Positions 1 to 7,579 of a stretch of DNA of 14,901 bases are shown here, one piece after another; the first letter of the stretch is position 1; every line of letters begins with the position of its first letter. The DNA lies in NCBI GenBank assembly GCA_031264605.1, contig JAISDQ010000265.1, positions 1-14,901 of the forward strand. The letters run 5' to 3'. The notes beneath the pieces are model-generated. The model was not told where the DNA came from. It saw nothing but the letters and a program-made list of their open reading frames with translations, and did not search any database. The translations under genes were made by a program, and so were the position numbers. This DNA comes from Synergistaceae bacterium. GTDB taxonomy: Bacteria > Synergistota > Synergistia > Synergistales > Synergistaceae.

Positions 1-15
1 GTGCAAGTATTCCAT
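1..15 (-). CDS. IS200-like transposase tnpA, first five codons only (cut by window edge)
   Basis: Reading the minus strand, ATG at 15 opens a frame MEYLH that runs off the window. A strong Shine-Dalgarno GGAGGTG (complement of 24-30) lies 8 nt upstream. An IS200/IS605-style hairpin with a TTTA loop lies 58 nt further upstream (73-90). Small Y1 transposases of the IS200 group commonly begin with a short stretch of this kind. With only five residues the identity rests on the hairpin and on the matching tnpA fragment at the other end of the window. It is an inference, not a direct identification. Confidence 0.45.
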
Positions 16-72
16 CTTTAATACACCTCCACTTCAGGTAAGCATAGCAAAAATAGAATCTCGCTGGAAGCT

Positions 73-90
73 CACCGGCTAAAGCCGGTG
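73..90. repeat. IS end hairpin, 7-bp stem, TTTA/TAAA loop
   Basis: CACCGGC (73-79), loop TAAA (80-83), GCCGGTG (84-90) on the plus strand; the loop reads TTTA on the tnpA-sense strand. The same loop type occurs in the hairpins at 14693-14712 and 14739-14752. The hairpin lies at the 3' end of the hyd operon and could also attenuate transcription, but no T-tract follows on the minus strand, so a terminator call is not supported. Confidence 0.8.
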
Positions 91-333
91 GATTTTAACC
101 TGGAAAATGGAATTAAAGAAATCCCTGGCGCCGTCGGCCGGAATGTTGTATTTCATCTCTCCGACGGTTACGGCCACTCCCGGGTTATGGCATTCTCTCA
201 TGCAGAACGTCGTTTTGAGTTCTATCTCGCCGTGCAGCGATTTTTCCTCTATCATCTGCTGGAACGTCTGCACCACGTTGTACGCTCCGCGGATGTGGCA
301 GGCGCTTCCTATGCATACGTCAATCTCGGTCAT
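79..333 (-). CDS. Small thioredoxin-like [2Fe-2S] ferredoxin-domain protein (copy 2)
   Basis: An 84-residue protein with the four-cysteine signature of thioredoxin-fold [2Fe-2S] ferredoxins: CIGSAC near the N-terminus and CMREC in the middle (C-x4-C and C-x3-C). It is paralogous to the 81-residue product at 4430-4675: both start M-x-E-I and share CxGSxCH, GAY and a late FF. The fold is that of NuoE and of the HydB N-terminus, so a role as electron carrier or accessory subunit of the hydrogenase is inferred. The start overlaps the 3' end of hydA by 14 nt, with GGGGAGG 9 nt upstream of the ATG. The last six or so codons (VKIHRL) and the TAG stop lie in IS-end sequence; the TAG straddles the loop and stem of the 73-90 hairpin. 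The cluster-binding core is intact, so function is probably retained. Confidence 0.8.
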   Translation of the reverse strand: MTEIDVCIGSACHIRGAYNVVQTFQQMIEEKSLHGEIELKTTFCMRECHNPGVAVTVGEMKYNIPADGARDFFNSIFQVKIHRL

Positions 334-2032
334 GGGCGGCTGCCTCCCCTGCGTAATTTACGTGAAGCAGCTCGTGTACCCTGCCTTTGAGCAGACCCGA
401 GTACAGCGAGACCATAAGTGGGTTTTCCTCGGAGCGTTTTATCCCGCACATTCTGTCGGCCGAATACAGGCCGTCGCCGCGTTTCGCCATCTCGGCGCTT
501 TGAGCGAACGGCTGGCCCGCTCCGCATACGCAGCCGCCTGGACAGGCCATTACTTCCGCGAAGTCGTAACGCTCTCCTTTTTTTATCCTGTCTATCAGCA
601 AAGAGGCGTTGCCGAGTCCGCTCGTCACCGCTATTTTCAGCTCGCGGCCGCCGTACTCGATAGTAGCGGTCTTTATCCCATCGGCGCCGCGTATGCCCTT
701 GTATTTGAGAGACATCAGGGCTGTAGGCGTTTTGTCCGACGACACGCGCCTCAAGACGGCCTCGGTCACTCCGCCGGTAACGCCGAAGATCACTCCGGCG
801 CCGCTCATCGTTCCGAACGGGGTATCCGCCGCCTCCGGCTCCAGTTCGGAGAAGGCTATCCCGGATTCGCGGATCATCCGTATAAGCTCCTGCGTCGTTA
901 TTACGTGATCGACGTATCTCCCGCCGTCAGATCGGAATTCTCCCCTGGCGGCCTCGAACTTCTTTGCCGTGCAGGGCATGACCGCAACGTGGACCGATTT
1001 TCTCCGTGAGGCGCGGTTCTGCTCGCGTATCACCGCCGCCAACATCTGCATCGGAGAGCGGCACGTCGATACGTGCGACAGCAGTTCGGGGTGGAATTTC
1101 TCGCAGTAGTTGACCCACGCGGGGCAGCAGGAAGTAAATAGCGGCATGTCGTTATTGCCGGACTCCAGTCGCTTCAACAATTCGTTCGACTCCTCCAGTA
1201 CCGTGAGATCAGCGCCCGCCGACGTGTCGTATACCTCGTCGAAGCCCATCCTGCGCAGGGCCGCCGCTATAGCGCCAATCGAGTTCTCCCCGCCGCGCAG
1301 GCCGAATTCCTCGCCCAAAGCCACACGGACGGCCGGGGCTATCTGGACGGTGGTCTTGACTCCCTTGTCGTCCAAGTCCTTCCAAACCCGTTCGATATCG
1401 TTTCTGACGACTATCGCGCCCGTCGGGCAGACCGCCGCGCACTGGCCGCATCCGACGCAGGGAGATTCCGCTATCGGAACGCCGAACGAAGGGCTCACGA
1501 CCATTTTGGAGCCGCGGCCGGCGAAATCGATCGCGCCGACGTTCTGTATCTCGTTGCACATCCTTACGCAGTCGCCGCAGAGGATGCACTTGTTCCTGTC
1601 TCTCGTTATGCAAAGGGACGAGTCGTCTATGTCGGGTTCCGCCGCCGTGTTCGGAAAGCGAAGTCCGTCGATGTTGAACCGCGTCGCGAGATCCTGAAGT
1701 TTACAGCGCGTGCTGTTGCCGCACGCCGTGCAGTCGCGGCAATGATTGGTCAAAAGCAGTTCCAGTATCATCTTGCGGTACTTGCGGAGGCGTTCCGTGT
1801 TCGTCCGTATTTCCAGCCCCGGACGCGGGACCGCCGAACATGCCGCGTCTATCCCGTCCCACTGGTTTTCGACCACGCACATCCTGCAGGCGCCGTAAAT
1901 CGACAGTTCCGTGTGATAGCAGAATGTCGGCATCTTTATACCTATCTTGCGCACCAGTTCGAGGATATTTTTCTCGCCCTCTATCGCGACCGGTATGCCG
2001 TCTATGGTCATATACTCGCCGCTATCTTTCAT
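320..2032 (-). CDS. hydA: [FeFe]-hydrogenase catalytic subunit HydA (bifurcating HydABC type)
   Basis: A 570-residue soluble cytoplasmic subunit that reduces protons to H2 at an H-cluster. Domains in order: plant-type [2Fe-2S] (C38, C49, C52, C65); His-ligated [4Fe-4S] (H97, C101, C104, C110); two bacterial [4Fe-4S] sites (C149/152/155/159 and C192/195/198/202); then the catalytic domain. All three H-cluster motifs are present: TSCCPAW (C302 proton relay, C303 ligand), MPCTAKKFE (C354) and MACPGGC (C497, C501). It lacks the extra C-terminal [2Fe-2S] region of the Thermotoga HydA. With HydB and HydC directly upstream, an electron-bifurcating enzyme using NADH plus reduced ferredoxin is the best call. 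The start lies 10 nt after the hydB stop; an in-frame ATG at 2011 is an alternative. Maturases HydEFG must be encoded elsewhere. Confidence 0.95.
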   Translation of the reverse strand: MKDSGEYMTIDGIPVAIEGEKNILELVRKIGIKMPTFCYHTELSIYGACRMCVVENQWDGIDAACSAVPRPGLEIRTNTERLRKYRKMILELLLTNHCRDCTACGNSTRCKLQDLATRFNIDGLRFPNTAAEPDIDDSSLCITRDRNKCILCGDCVRMCNEIQNVGAIDFAGRGSKMVVSPSFGVPIAESPCVGCGQCAAVCPTGAIVVRNDIERVWKDLDDKGVKTTVQIAPAVRVALGEEFGLRGGENSIGAIAAALRRMGFDEVYDTSAGADLTVLEESNELLKRLESGNNDMPLFTSCCPAWVNYCEKFHPELLSHVSTCRSPMQMLAAVIREQNRASRRKSVHVAVMPCTAKKFEAARGEFRSDGGRYVDHVITTQELIRMIRESGIAFSELEPEAADTPFGTMSGAGVIFGVTGGVTEAVLRRVSSDKTPTALMSLKYKGIRGADGIKTATIEYGGRELKIAVTSGLGNASLLIDRIKKGERYDFAEVMACPGGCVCGAGQPFAQSAEMAKRGDGLYSADRMCGIKRSEENPLMVSLYSGLLKGRVHELLHVNYAGEAAAHDRD

Positions 2033-2042
2033 GATTCACCGT

Positions 2043-3914
2043 TCACCCCTTTATGACCGCACCGAACGGACAAGCGTCAACGCAGGCCTCGCATTTCACG
2101 CATTTTGACGCGTCTATCGCGAACGGTTCTTTTATCTTCCCCGAGATTGCGCCGGCAGGGCAGACTTTGGAACACTTCGAGCATCCCCTGCATTTCGCCG
2201 GGTCTATGGATATTCGCGTCAGTTTCTTGCAGCTTCCGGCCGGGCAGCGTTTCTCTTTGATATGGGCCTCATATTCATCACGAAAGTACTTGACAGTGCT
2301 GATCACCGGTCCCGCCGCGCTCTTTCCGAGGCCGCAGAGCGACGTGTGCGTGATGAGGTCGCCTATTTCGAGCAGCAGATCAATGTCGCCATCCTCGCCG
2401 CGCCCGCCCGTTATCCGCTCCAGTATGGCGAGCATCCGCTTGGTACCCTCGCGGCAGGGGATGCATTTGCCGCAGGACTCTTTTTGCGTGAAGTTCATAA
2501 AAAATCTCGCCACCTCGACCATGCAGGTGTCGGAGTCCATAATGACGAGCCCGCCGGAGCCGACCATCGCGCCGACTTTTTTCAGAGAGTCGAAATCCAT
2601 CGGAAGGTCGAGGTGATCTTTCGTGAGGCAGCCGCCCGACGGTCCGCCTATCTGGACTGCCTTGAACTCCGCCCCGCCGCGCATGCCGCCTCCGACGTCG
2701 AATATCACGTCTCGCAGCGTCATCCCCATCGGAACTTCTATCAGTCCTGTGTTCAGCACGTTTCCGGTGAGGGAGTAGGTCTTGGTGCCGGGGCTGTTCT
2801 CGGGCCCGATCGAACGGTAAAAATCAGCTCCGCGCTCGATTATCACCGGAACGTTGGCGAACGTCTCCACGTTGTTCAGAACCGTCGGCTTGTCGAACAG
2901 ACCGTGTTCGACCGTGCGCGGCGGCTTGGTCCTGGGCATTCCGCGTTTGCCCTCTATCGACGCCGTGAGCGCGCTGCCCTCGCCGCAGACAAACGCCCCA
3001 GCGCCCCTGTTTATATGTATGCGGTACGAGAATCCGCTGCCGAGTATGTTGCTCCCCAGCAGGCCGTACTCCTCGGCATCGGCTATGGCTTTTTTGAGAC
3101 GGGTGACCGCGAGCGGGTATTCGGCCCTGACGTAAATATAGGCTTCGTCCGATCCGCAGGCGAGCCCGGCAATCATCATGCCTTCCAGCATACGGTGCGG
3201 GTCGCTGCCCATTATGCTGCTGTCCATGAACGCTCCAGGGTCGCCCTCGTCGCCGTTGCATACGACGTATTTCTTGGCGGACGCCTGACGCTTCACCTGT
3301 TCCCACTTGCGGCCGGTTTTGAATCCGCCTCCGCCTCGGCCCCTCAGGTTCGACTCGTTCACCTCGCGTACTATCTCATCGGGCGTCATATCGAACAGCG
3401 CGCGTTCGAACGCGCTGTAGCCTCCAACGCTCAGATACTCCAGTATCGAATTGGCGTCTATATGCCCGCAATGTTCGAGCACTACCCTGCTCTGTTTTTT
3501 GTAAAACGGTATCTCGTCCTGTTTGTGCGCCGGAACGCCGTTCACGCGGTGAGAGAGACGCTCGACACATCCGTTTCCCTTCACGCTCGTCCCTACTATC
3601 TCGGAGCAGTCCTCCGGCTTGACCTTGAAGTACTGATAGCCGTCCGGTTCTATGCGCACCAAAACGCTCAGCTCGCAAAGTCCGTGACAGCCGCTTCTCT
3701 TGAGCCCGATATCGTGACCGTCCCGCGTCAGTTCGACCGACCAGGACAGGCCCAAAACGGCGAGTTCTTTCCTGAACGCCTCGTATACCTCCATGGCGCC
3801 GCTCGCGAGACAGCCGTTGTCGGTACACACGAGTATCCTCTTTTTTTCCGATTCCGCCGCTTCGCGGTATTTTTCACGCAGGGAAATCAATCCGGCCCTG
3901 TTTTTCAGCTTCAC
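2043..3914 (-). CDS. hydB: NADH-binding flavoprotein subunit HydB (NuoF-like)
   Basis: About 623 residues. The N-terminal thioredoxin-like [2Fe-2S] domain has C30, C35, C76 and C80. The NuoF-type FMN/NADH core contains the glycine-rich loop GRGGGGFKTG and then ESCGKCIPCREGT with SLCGLG, which bind the N3-type [4Fe-4S] (C481, C484, C487, C527). A C-terminal 2x[4Fe-4S] ferredoxin domain has C575/578/581/585 and C605/608/611/615. This is the standard build of HydB in trimeric bifurcating hydrogenases, where FMN splits or joins NADH and ferredoxin electrons. Start choice: a TTG at 3923 is possible, but the AAAGG site abuts it with no spacing. The GTG at 3914 has AAAGG 9 nt upstream and begins one base after the hydC stop, so I chose it. 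Confidence 0.93.
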   Translation of the reverse strand: MKLKNRAGLISLREKYREAAESEKKRILVCTDNGCLASGAMEVYEAFRKELAVLGLSWSVELTRDGHDIGLKRSGCHGLCELSVLVRIEPDGYQYFKVKPEDCSEIVGTSVKGNGCVERLSHRVNGVPAHKQDEIPFYKKQSRVVLEHCGHIDANSILEYLSVGGYSAFERALFDMTPDEIVREVNESNLRGRGGGGFKTGRKWEQVKRQASAKKYVVCNGDEGDPGAFMDSSIMGSDPHRMLEGMMIAGLACGSDEAYIYVRAEYPLAVTRLKKAIADAEEYGLLGSNILGSGFSYRIHINRGAGAFVCGEGSALTASIEGKRGMPRTKPPRTVEHGLFDKPTVLNNVETFANVPVIIERGADFYRSIGPENSPGTKTYSLTGNVLNTGLIEVPMGMTLRDVIFDVGGGMRGGAEFKAVQIGGPSGGCLTKDHLDLPMDFDSLKKVGAMVGSGGLVIMDSDTCMVEVARFFMNFTQKESCGKCIPCREGTKRMLAILERITGGRGEDGDIDLLLEIGDLITHTSLCGLGKSAAGPVISTVKYFRDEYEAHIKEKRCPAGSCKKLTRISIDPAKCRGCSKCSKVCPAGAISGKIKEPFAIDASKCVKCEACVDACPFGAVIKG

Positions 3915-3915
3915 T

Positions 3916-4404
3916 TCAGTCAACCTTTAAGCTCGCAAGCATCTCGGAGGCTTTGTCCGGGGTCATGGCGGGATAAACCTTGTCGTTCACGGTCAGCGCC
4001 GGAGCGAGCGCGCACGCGCCCAGGCACGCGACGGTCTCCACGGTGAAACCGAGGTCTTCCGTCGTCACGCGCTCCTCGGACAGACCCAATTCACTCCTGA
4101 GGCGTTCGAGGATGGGTATGGATTTTCTCACGTGGCAGGCTGTGCCGTCGCATACCTTTATGACGAACTTGCCCTTAGGTTCGAGCGAGAAATTCTCGTA
4201 GAAAGTCGCAACGCCGTAAATTCTCGCTTCGCTTATGCCCAGTCTTTCGGCGAGCCGCGGAAATAACTCCCGCGGTATGTATCGGAAACGTTCCTGTATT
4301 CCCTGGAGTATCGCTATTATGGAACTCGGTGCGCAACCGGCCGCGTCGATTATCTCGTCTATTTCTTGAAAATCGAATATTTCGCTTGTTTCACTCATTC
4401 TCAC
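3916..4404 (-). CDS. hydC: NuoE-like [2Fe-2S] subunit HydC of the bifurcating hydrogenase
   Basis: About 162 residues. An N-terminal helical region with AILQGIQERFRYIP and GVATFYENF (typical NuoE) precedes a thioredoxin-fold [2Fe-2S] domain with C85, C90, C127 and C131 (CDGTAC and CLGAC). The family passes electrons between HydB and HydA. Start: the open frame extends up to 4503 but would overlap the preceding small [2Fe-2S] gene, so the upstream part is rejected. GGAGG (complement of 4411-4415) sits 6 nt before a GTG at 4404 and 12 nt before an ATG at 4398; GTG is slightly preferred and either start gives the same domain. It directly precedes hydB, with the stop codon next to the hydB start, implying translational coupling. 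Confidence 0.93.
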   Translation of the reverse strand: MRMSETSEIFDFQEIDEIIDAAGCAPSSIIAILQGIQERFRYIPRELFPRLAERLGISEARIYGVATFYENFSLEPKGKFVIKVCDGTACHVRKSIPILERLRSELGLSEERVTTEDLGFTVETVACLGACALAPALTVNDKVYPAMTPDKASEMLASLKVD

Positions 4405-4429
4405 AAATATCCTCCCCATATCGCCGACG

Positions 4430-4675
4430 CTAAACTTTCTCGCGCGCTGCGGCCTCCCTGAAAAATTCGCGTGCCGTGGCCGGCGACACGCTGTAAAATT
4501 CATTTCCTATAGATACGGACACACCCTGCTGGCATTTCTGCATACAAAACCGCCCCCTCATCTCGACTTCGCCTTCGAGCGACATTTCAGCCGTCATGCC
4601 GCGGAATTCCTTCAGCACATCGTAAGCGCCTTTGAGGTGACAGGAGCTTCCGAGGCATATTTCGATCTCAATCAT
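4430..4675 (-). CDS. Small thioredoxin-like [2Fe-2S] ferredoxin-domain protein (copy 1)
   Basis: An 81-residue protein with CLGSSC near the N-terminus and CMQKC in the middle, the C-x4-C and C-x3-C ligand pattern of thioredoxin-fold [2Fe-2S] ferredoxins. A standalone version of the fold in HydC and the HydB N-terminus, it lies between the phosphatase and hydC. Its paralogue ends the operon at 79-333. AAGGAGA a few bases upstream of the ATG provides a good ribosome site, and the phosphatase stop is 16 nt upstream. Likely a small electron-transfer partner of the hydrogenase or of the sensory hydrogenase; the actual partner cannot be told from sequence. No gene symbol recognised. Confidence 0.85.
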   Translation of the reverse strand: MIEIEICLGSSCHLKGAYDVLKEFRGMTAEMSLEGEVEMRGRFCMQKCQQGVSVSIGNEFYSVSPATAREFFREAAAREKV

Positions 4676-4691
4676 CGAAGTTCTCCTTCCC

Positions 4692-5879
4692 TTAAAAGTA
4701 GCTGACCTTTATACGCTTGCCCATATTTTTGAGGGACTCCGATAGTTCCTCTACCAGGCTCATCTTTATGCTGAATCTGATGGGCAGGCTGGGGTTCTGG
4801 TGAGCGGCGTTGATCGCACGCCCGACGAAGAAGTTGATGTCGGTGGCTTCCTCGAAAAGCATGACCGCGACCCTCGAAGCGCCGTCCGTGCCGCGGCGCC
4901 ATTCACTGTACCGCGAGTTGTCGCCGATATAATCCCTGGAATATTCGAGCACCCTGTTTATCGTGATTACACCCTCGGTGGCGAGGTCTACACCCTCTAT
5001 CTCAGCTATGGGAGGAATGTCGGGCACGACGTAGCCTCCGGGAGATACCCGCAGCTCGCTTTCGAGGAACTTCGCGGCTATCGACGACGTGGTGCCGCCG
5101 CACACTATGTGACGGCCTTCTTTTGAGAAGAAGAGCGACATCATTTTTTCGTCGTCGTCAGCGTTTGCCGGCGGCCCGATCAGGAGATTGACCGGTTTTC
5201 GCCTGCGAATTCGCGCGACCGCCGCCGTGGCGTCGTCGCCAGGTTTGTCGTCATAGAGCAGGGCGGCTTCGTCCGTCAGTATTGTCGCAAGCGTCTTTGC
5301 CGTGTACTCGTCTTTATACTTCCCCTCCAGAAAACCGGCCGCGTTCTCCCTCTGCCACCCAAAGCTGAGGCGGGTACCCATCCCGGCGTGTATCACTCCG
5401 TCGCTCATCGCGACTAAAACGTCATTTTCCTGAAGTTTTATCTTCGATTTGTATATAGTCTTGCCGTCCATCTTCTCCGTGGCTCTCGGATACTCGAAGT
5501 TCCTGCCGCCGCGAAGCATGACGACGTGAGGATTGTCGTACTGGATTATCTCGGCCTCCATTTCGTCCGGCGCGTTCGGGTTGCCGGAAATCTTCATGAT
5601 GGTGAACGTGGAATACGCGATGCGTCTCACCGGGCAGACCGGCAGAGTGGCGGCGATGGTAGAGACGCACTTTTGCAGGCTCATGTTCTGGGATATCATC
5701 GTCGAAATTATCCGCGCCGTGAGCGTCGAAAGGATATTGGCCTTGACGCCGCTGCCGAGTCCGTCCGCCAGCACTATAACGGGAGAGTCGGAATCGACCG
5801 TCTCCACCCTGTCGCCGCACAGACGCTCGCCGTATTTGTTGAGGCTCCGCCAGCCTATATCAGTGCAGAAATTGTTCAT
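4692..5879 (-). CDS. SpoIIE-family PP2C-type serine/threonine phosphatase
   Basis: A 395-residue soluble protein. The N-terminal half is a PP2C/SpoIIE phosphatase with the metal-binding acidic residues in place: CGDRVE (D23), VIVLADGLGSGVKAN (D39), VAMSDGV (D160) and PGDDAT (D215, D216). Residues about 226-395 form a second conserved region (starting VNLLIGPP, with VCGGTTSS near 260) that I recognise as typical of the SpoIIE-like proteins found in [FeFe]-hydrogenase operons; its role is unknown to me. No transmembrane segments, so it is unlike sporulation SpoIIE itself. The start overlaps the sensory hydrogenase gene by 20 nt, implying coupled translation and a signalling pair. The phosphoprotein substrate is not encoded nearby. 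Confidence 0.88.
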   Translation of the reverse strand: MNNFCTDIGWRSLNKYGERLCGDRVETVDSDSPVIVLADGLGSGVKANILSTLTARIISTMISQNMSLQKCVSTIAATLPVCPVRRIAYSTFTIMKISGNPNAPDEMEAEIIQYDNPHVVMLRGGRNFEYPRATEKMDGKTIYKSKIKLQENDVLVAMSDGVIHAGMGTRLSFGWQRENAAGFLEGKYKDEYTAKTLATILTDEAALLYDDKPGDDATAAVARIRRRKPVNLLIGPPANADDDEKMMSLFFSKEGRHIVCGGTTSSIAAKFLESELRVSPGGYVVPDIPPIAEIEGVDLATEGVITINRVLEYSRDYIGDNSRYSEWRRGTDGASRVAVMLFEEATDINFFVGRAINAAHQNPSLPIRFSIKMSLVEELSESLKNMGKRIKVSYF

Positions 5880-7569
5880 TGTGGATAGTATCTTTCAAGC
5901 TGGAGAGCGCTATCTGAGTCTCAGCCGCCGTCTCTCCCAGCAGGGACGCTATTTCCTGGACGGTGCGCATCTGATGTTCGATCACGCGGTCAGTTATCTC
6001 TATCGCCTCGCCGCATATTTCAACCTTGCGGCCGCGGCTGATCTCCTCGTCGGTCACGTCGCGCATCAAAATGATGATGATATTGTGGCCGTCGTCTTGA
6101 ATGATTGTCTGCATTACGTACTTTTTATATTCGACGAGATATATTCTTTTCTCATAGACGTTCTCGCCCATATCGGCGGAGCGAAGCACAGGCGTCGGGT
6201 CGAGGACGCACGACACGTTCCTGCCTTTGACGTCAGACTCCTCCCTGATGTTGAGTATCGCGCAGGCCGCCCTGTTCGCCTGCTGAATCACAAGCGACTT
6301 GTCCAGCACTATGATCCCGTTCGGAGTATTGTTTATGATTGTGTCGGAGAACGATTTCGCGCGCTCGTGCAGATACGGCAGGCACATGGTGATGTCGGCC
6401 TTGCCGGTGAGGACGGCGAGCGCTTTGTCACGGCAGGTATCGTAACCGCAGCTCCCGCAGTTGAGTTCGTCCTCGGGGCGCTTCTTGCCCATGGCTCTCA
6501 GCGTCTCTTCCACAGCGGCGGCGCCGGGGAAAATTTTCCTGACGGGGCGCGGCTCGAATTTCTGAACGAGCGATCCCCCTTCTAGAGACGCCGCGTCGAA
6601 ATCGAGTTCACCTGCCGATGCCTCCACCGCTATCCAGTCTTTTACGAGAAATCTGCCCGAACCCGACATGGCGGGTCCGCCGACGCACGAGCCTGCGCAG
6701 GCCGACATCTCTATGAAACAGTCGCGCACGTCTCCGATGATGACGCCCCTGATCGCGCTTATGCAGTTTTGCATCCCGTCAATAGCGATGTAACTGCGAT
6801 CGGAGCGGTGTTCCGTCATGCTCTTCACGATGCCGCCCGGTATCGGAAATAGCCTGGCGCGTCCGGCCTGGGGAGGTTCGCGACCGGCCGATTTTTCGGG
6901 CTCGATCCCCTCTTCGGCGAACCACCGAGATAGTTCGTCGAACGTAAGCACACAGTCCACGGTGCCTTGATACTGCTCCGCCTCGGATTTCTTCGATATG
7001 CAGGGCCCGATGAAAACGGTTTTCGCATCCGGTTTTTCCGCCTTTATGGCGGCGCAGTGAGCCCTCATGGGCGAGACTACTGGGGCGAGATGAGGCAGGG
7101 CCTCGGGGAAATATTTGCGTATCAGCAGATTGATCGAGTGACAGCAGGAGGATATGACGACGTCTCTGTCGTCTGACGCCATAATATGCTCGTATTCCCG
7201 CTTCACAACGGTCGCGCCCAGGGCCGTCTCCGACGCGCCGCTGAAGCCCAGGCGCCCGAGCGCTGTCCTCATGGAATTGATGGATACTCCGTCGAAATTT
7301 GCCGAGAACGACGGCGCGACGCTCGCGACCACGGTTTCCCCCCGCCGTATCATGTCTCTTGCTTTGTGTGTGTCATCCCTTATACTCTTGGTCTTTTGCG
7401 GACATATCACGAAACATCTGCCGCAGATTACGCATTCTTCGGTCAATATTTCCACACGCGCCGTGCCGGTCGAAAAACTGATCGACTTGACAGGACAGTG
7501 TCTTATACATTTGTAACAGTGCCTGCAATTCGCTCCGCTGAATTGCAGGTAATCGGACGCGCCCGTCAT
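5860..7569 (-). CDS. Sensory [FeFe]-hydrogenase homologue with Fe-S and PAS domains (HydS-like)
   Basis: 569 residues. Order: 2x[4Fe-4S] ferredoxin (C15/18/21/25 and C46/49/52/56); H-cluster-type domain with divergent motifs SSCCHS (C142, C143), GPCISKKSE (C190) and MSACAGSC (C291, C295); an extra [4Fe-4S] motif C371, C374, C379, C396; a PAS domain at about 405-505; and a short C-terminal helical segment. All four H-cluster cysteine positions are kept, but the surrounding motifs differ from catalytic HydA, as is usual for the PAS-linked sensory groups. There is no histidine-kinase ATPase domain; output is probably through the overlapping SpoIIE phosphatase. An H2- or redox-sensing role is inferred. 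ATG at 7569 has no clear Shine-Dalgarno; translation probably depends on the mini-ORF that ends 10 nt upstream. Confidence 0.9.
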   Translation of the reverse strand: MTGASDYLQFSGANCRHCYKCIRHCPVKSISFSTGTARVEILTEECVICGRCFVICPQKTKSIRDDTHKARDMIRRGETVVASVAPSFSANFDGVSINSMRTALGRLGFSGASETALGATVVKREYEHIMASDDRDVVISSCCHSINLLIRKYFPEALPHLAPVVSPMRAHCAAIKAEKPDAKTVFIGPCISKKSEAEQYQGTVDCVLTFDELSRWFAEEGIEPEKSAGREPPQAGRARLFPIPGGIVKSMTEHRSDRSYIAIDGMQNCISAIRGVIIGDVRDCFIEMSACAGSCVGGPAMSGSGRFLVKDWIAVEASAGELDFDAASLEGGSLVQKFEPRPVRKIFPGAAAVEETLRAMGKKRPEDELNCGSCGYDTCRDKALAVLTGKADITMCLPYLHERAKSFSDTIINNTPNGIIVLDKSLVIQQANRAACAILNIREESDVKGRNVSCVLDPTPVLRSADMGENVYEKRIYLVEYKKYVMQTIIQDDGHNIIIILMRDVTDEEISRGRKVEICGEAIEITDRVIEHQMRTVQEIASLLGETAAETQIALSSLKDTIHNEQFLH

Positions 7570-7579
7570 CGCTGTCGGT

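Larger units (their letters stand above)
1..105 (-). mobile_element. Probable left end (LE) of an IS200/IS605-family element
   Basis: Seen directly: a perfect 7-bp stem CACCGGC/GCCGGTG with loop TTTA in the minus (tnpA-sense) orientation, followed by a leader of about 58 nt, an SD and an ATG. Family knowledge: IS200/IS605 ends carry imperfect palindromes recognised on the tnpA-sense strand by a Y1 transposase, and there are no terminal inverted repeats or target duplications. The outer boundary is not fixed from sequence; 105 is an estimate a few bases outside the hairpin. The element runs off the window to the left. It has entered the 3' end of the small [2Fe-2S] gene at 79-333. Confidence 0.6.

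Noticed and set aside
2262..4046. 594-codon plus-strand open frame opposite hydB and hydC
   Set aside because: It is a shadow of the antisense genes; its product has no recognisable domain while the minus strand encodes complete HydB and HydC.
4405..4503. Upstream extension of the hydC frame
   Set aside because: It overlaps the small [2Fe-2S] gene and adds a basic stretch absent from NuoE proteins; a good ribosome site precedes the start at 4404/4398.
5860..7569. A catalytic [FeFe]-hydrogenase for bulk H2 turnover
   Set aside because: The L1 and L3 motifs deviate (SSCCHS, SACAGSC) and a PAS domain is attached; the pattern fits the sensory groups.
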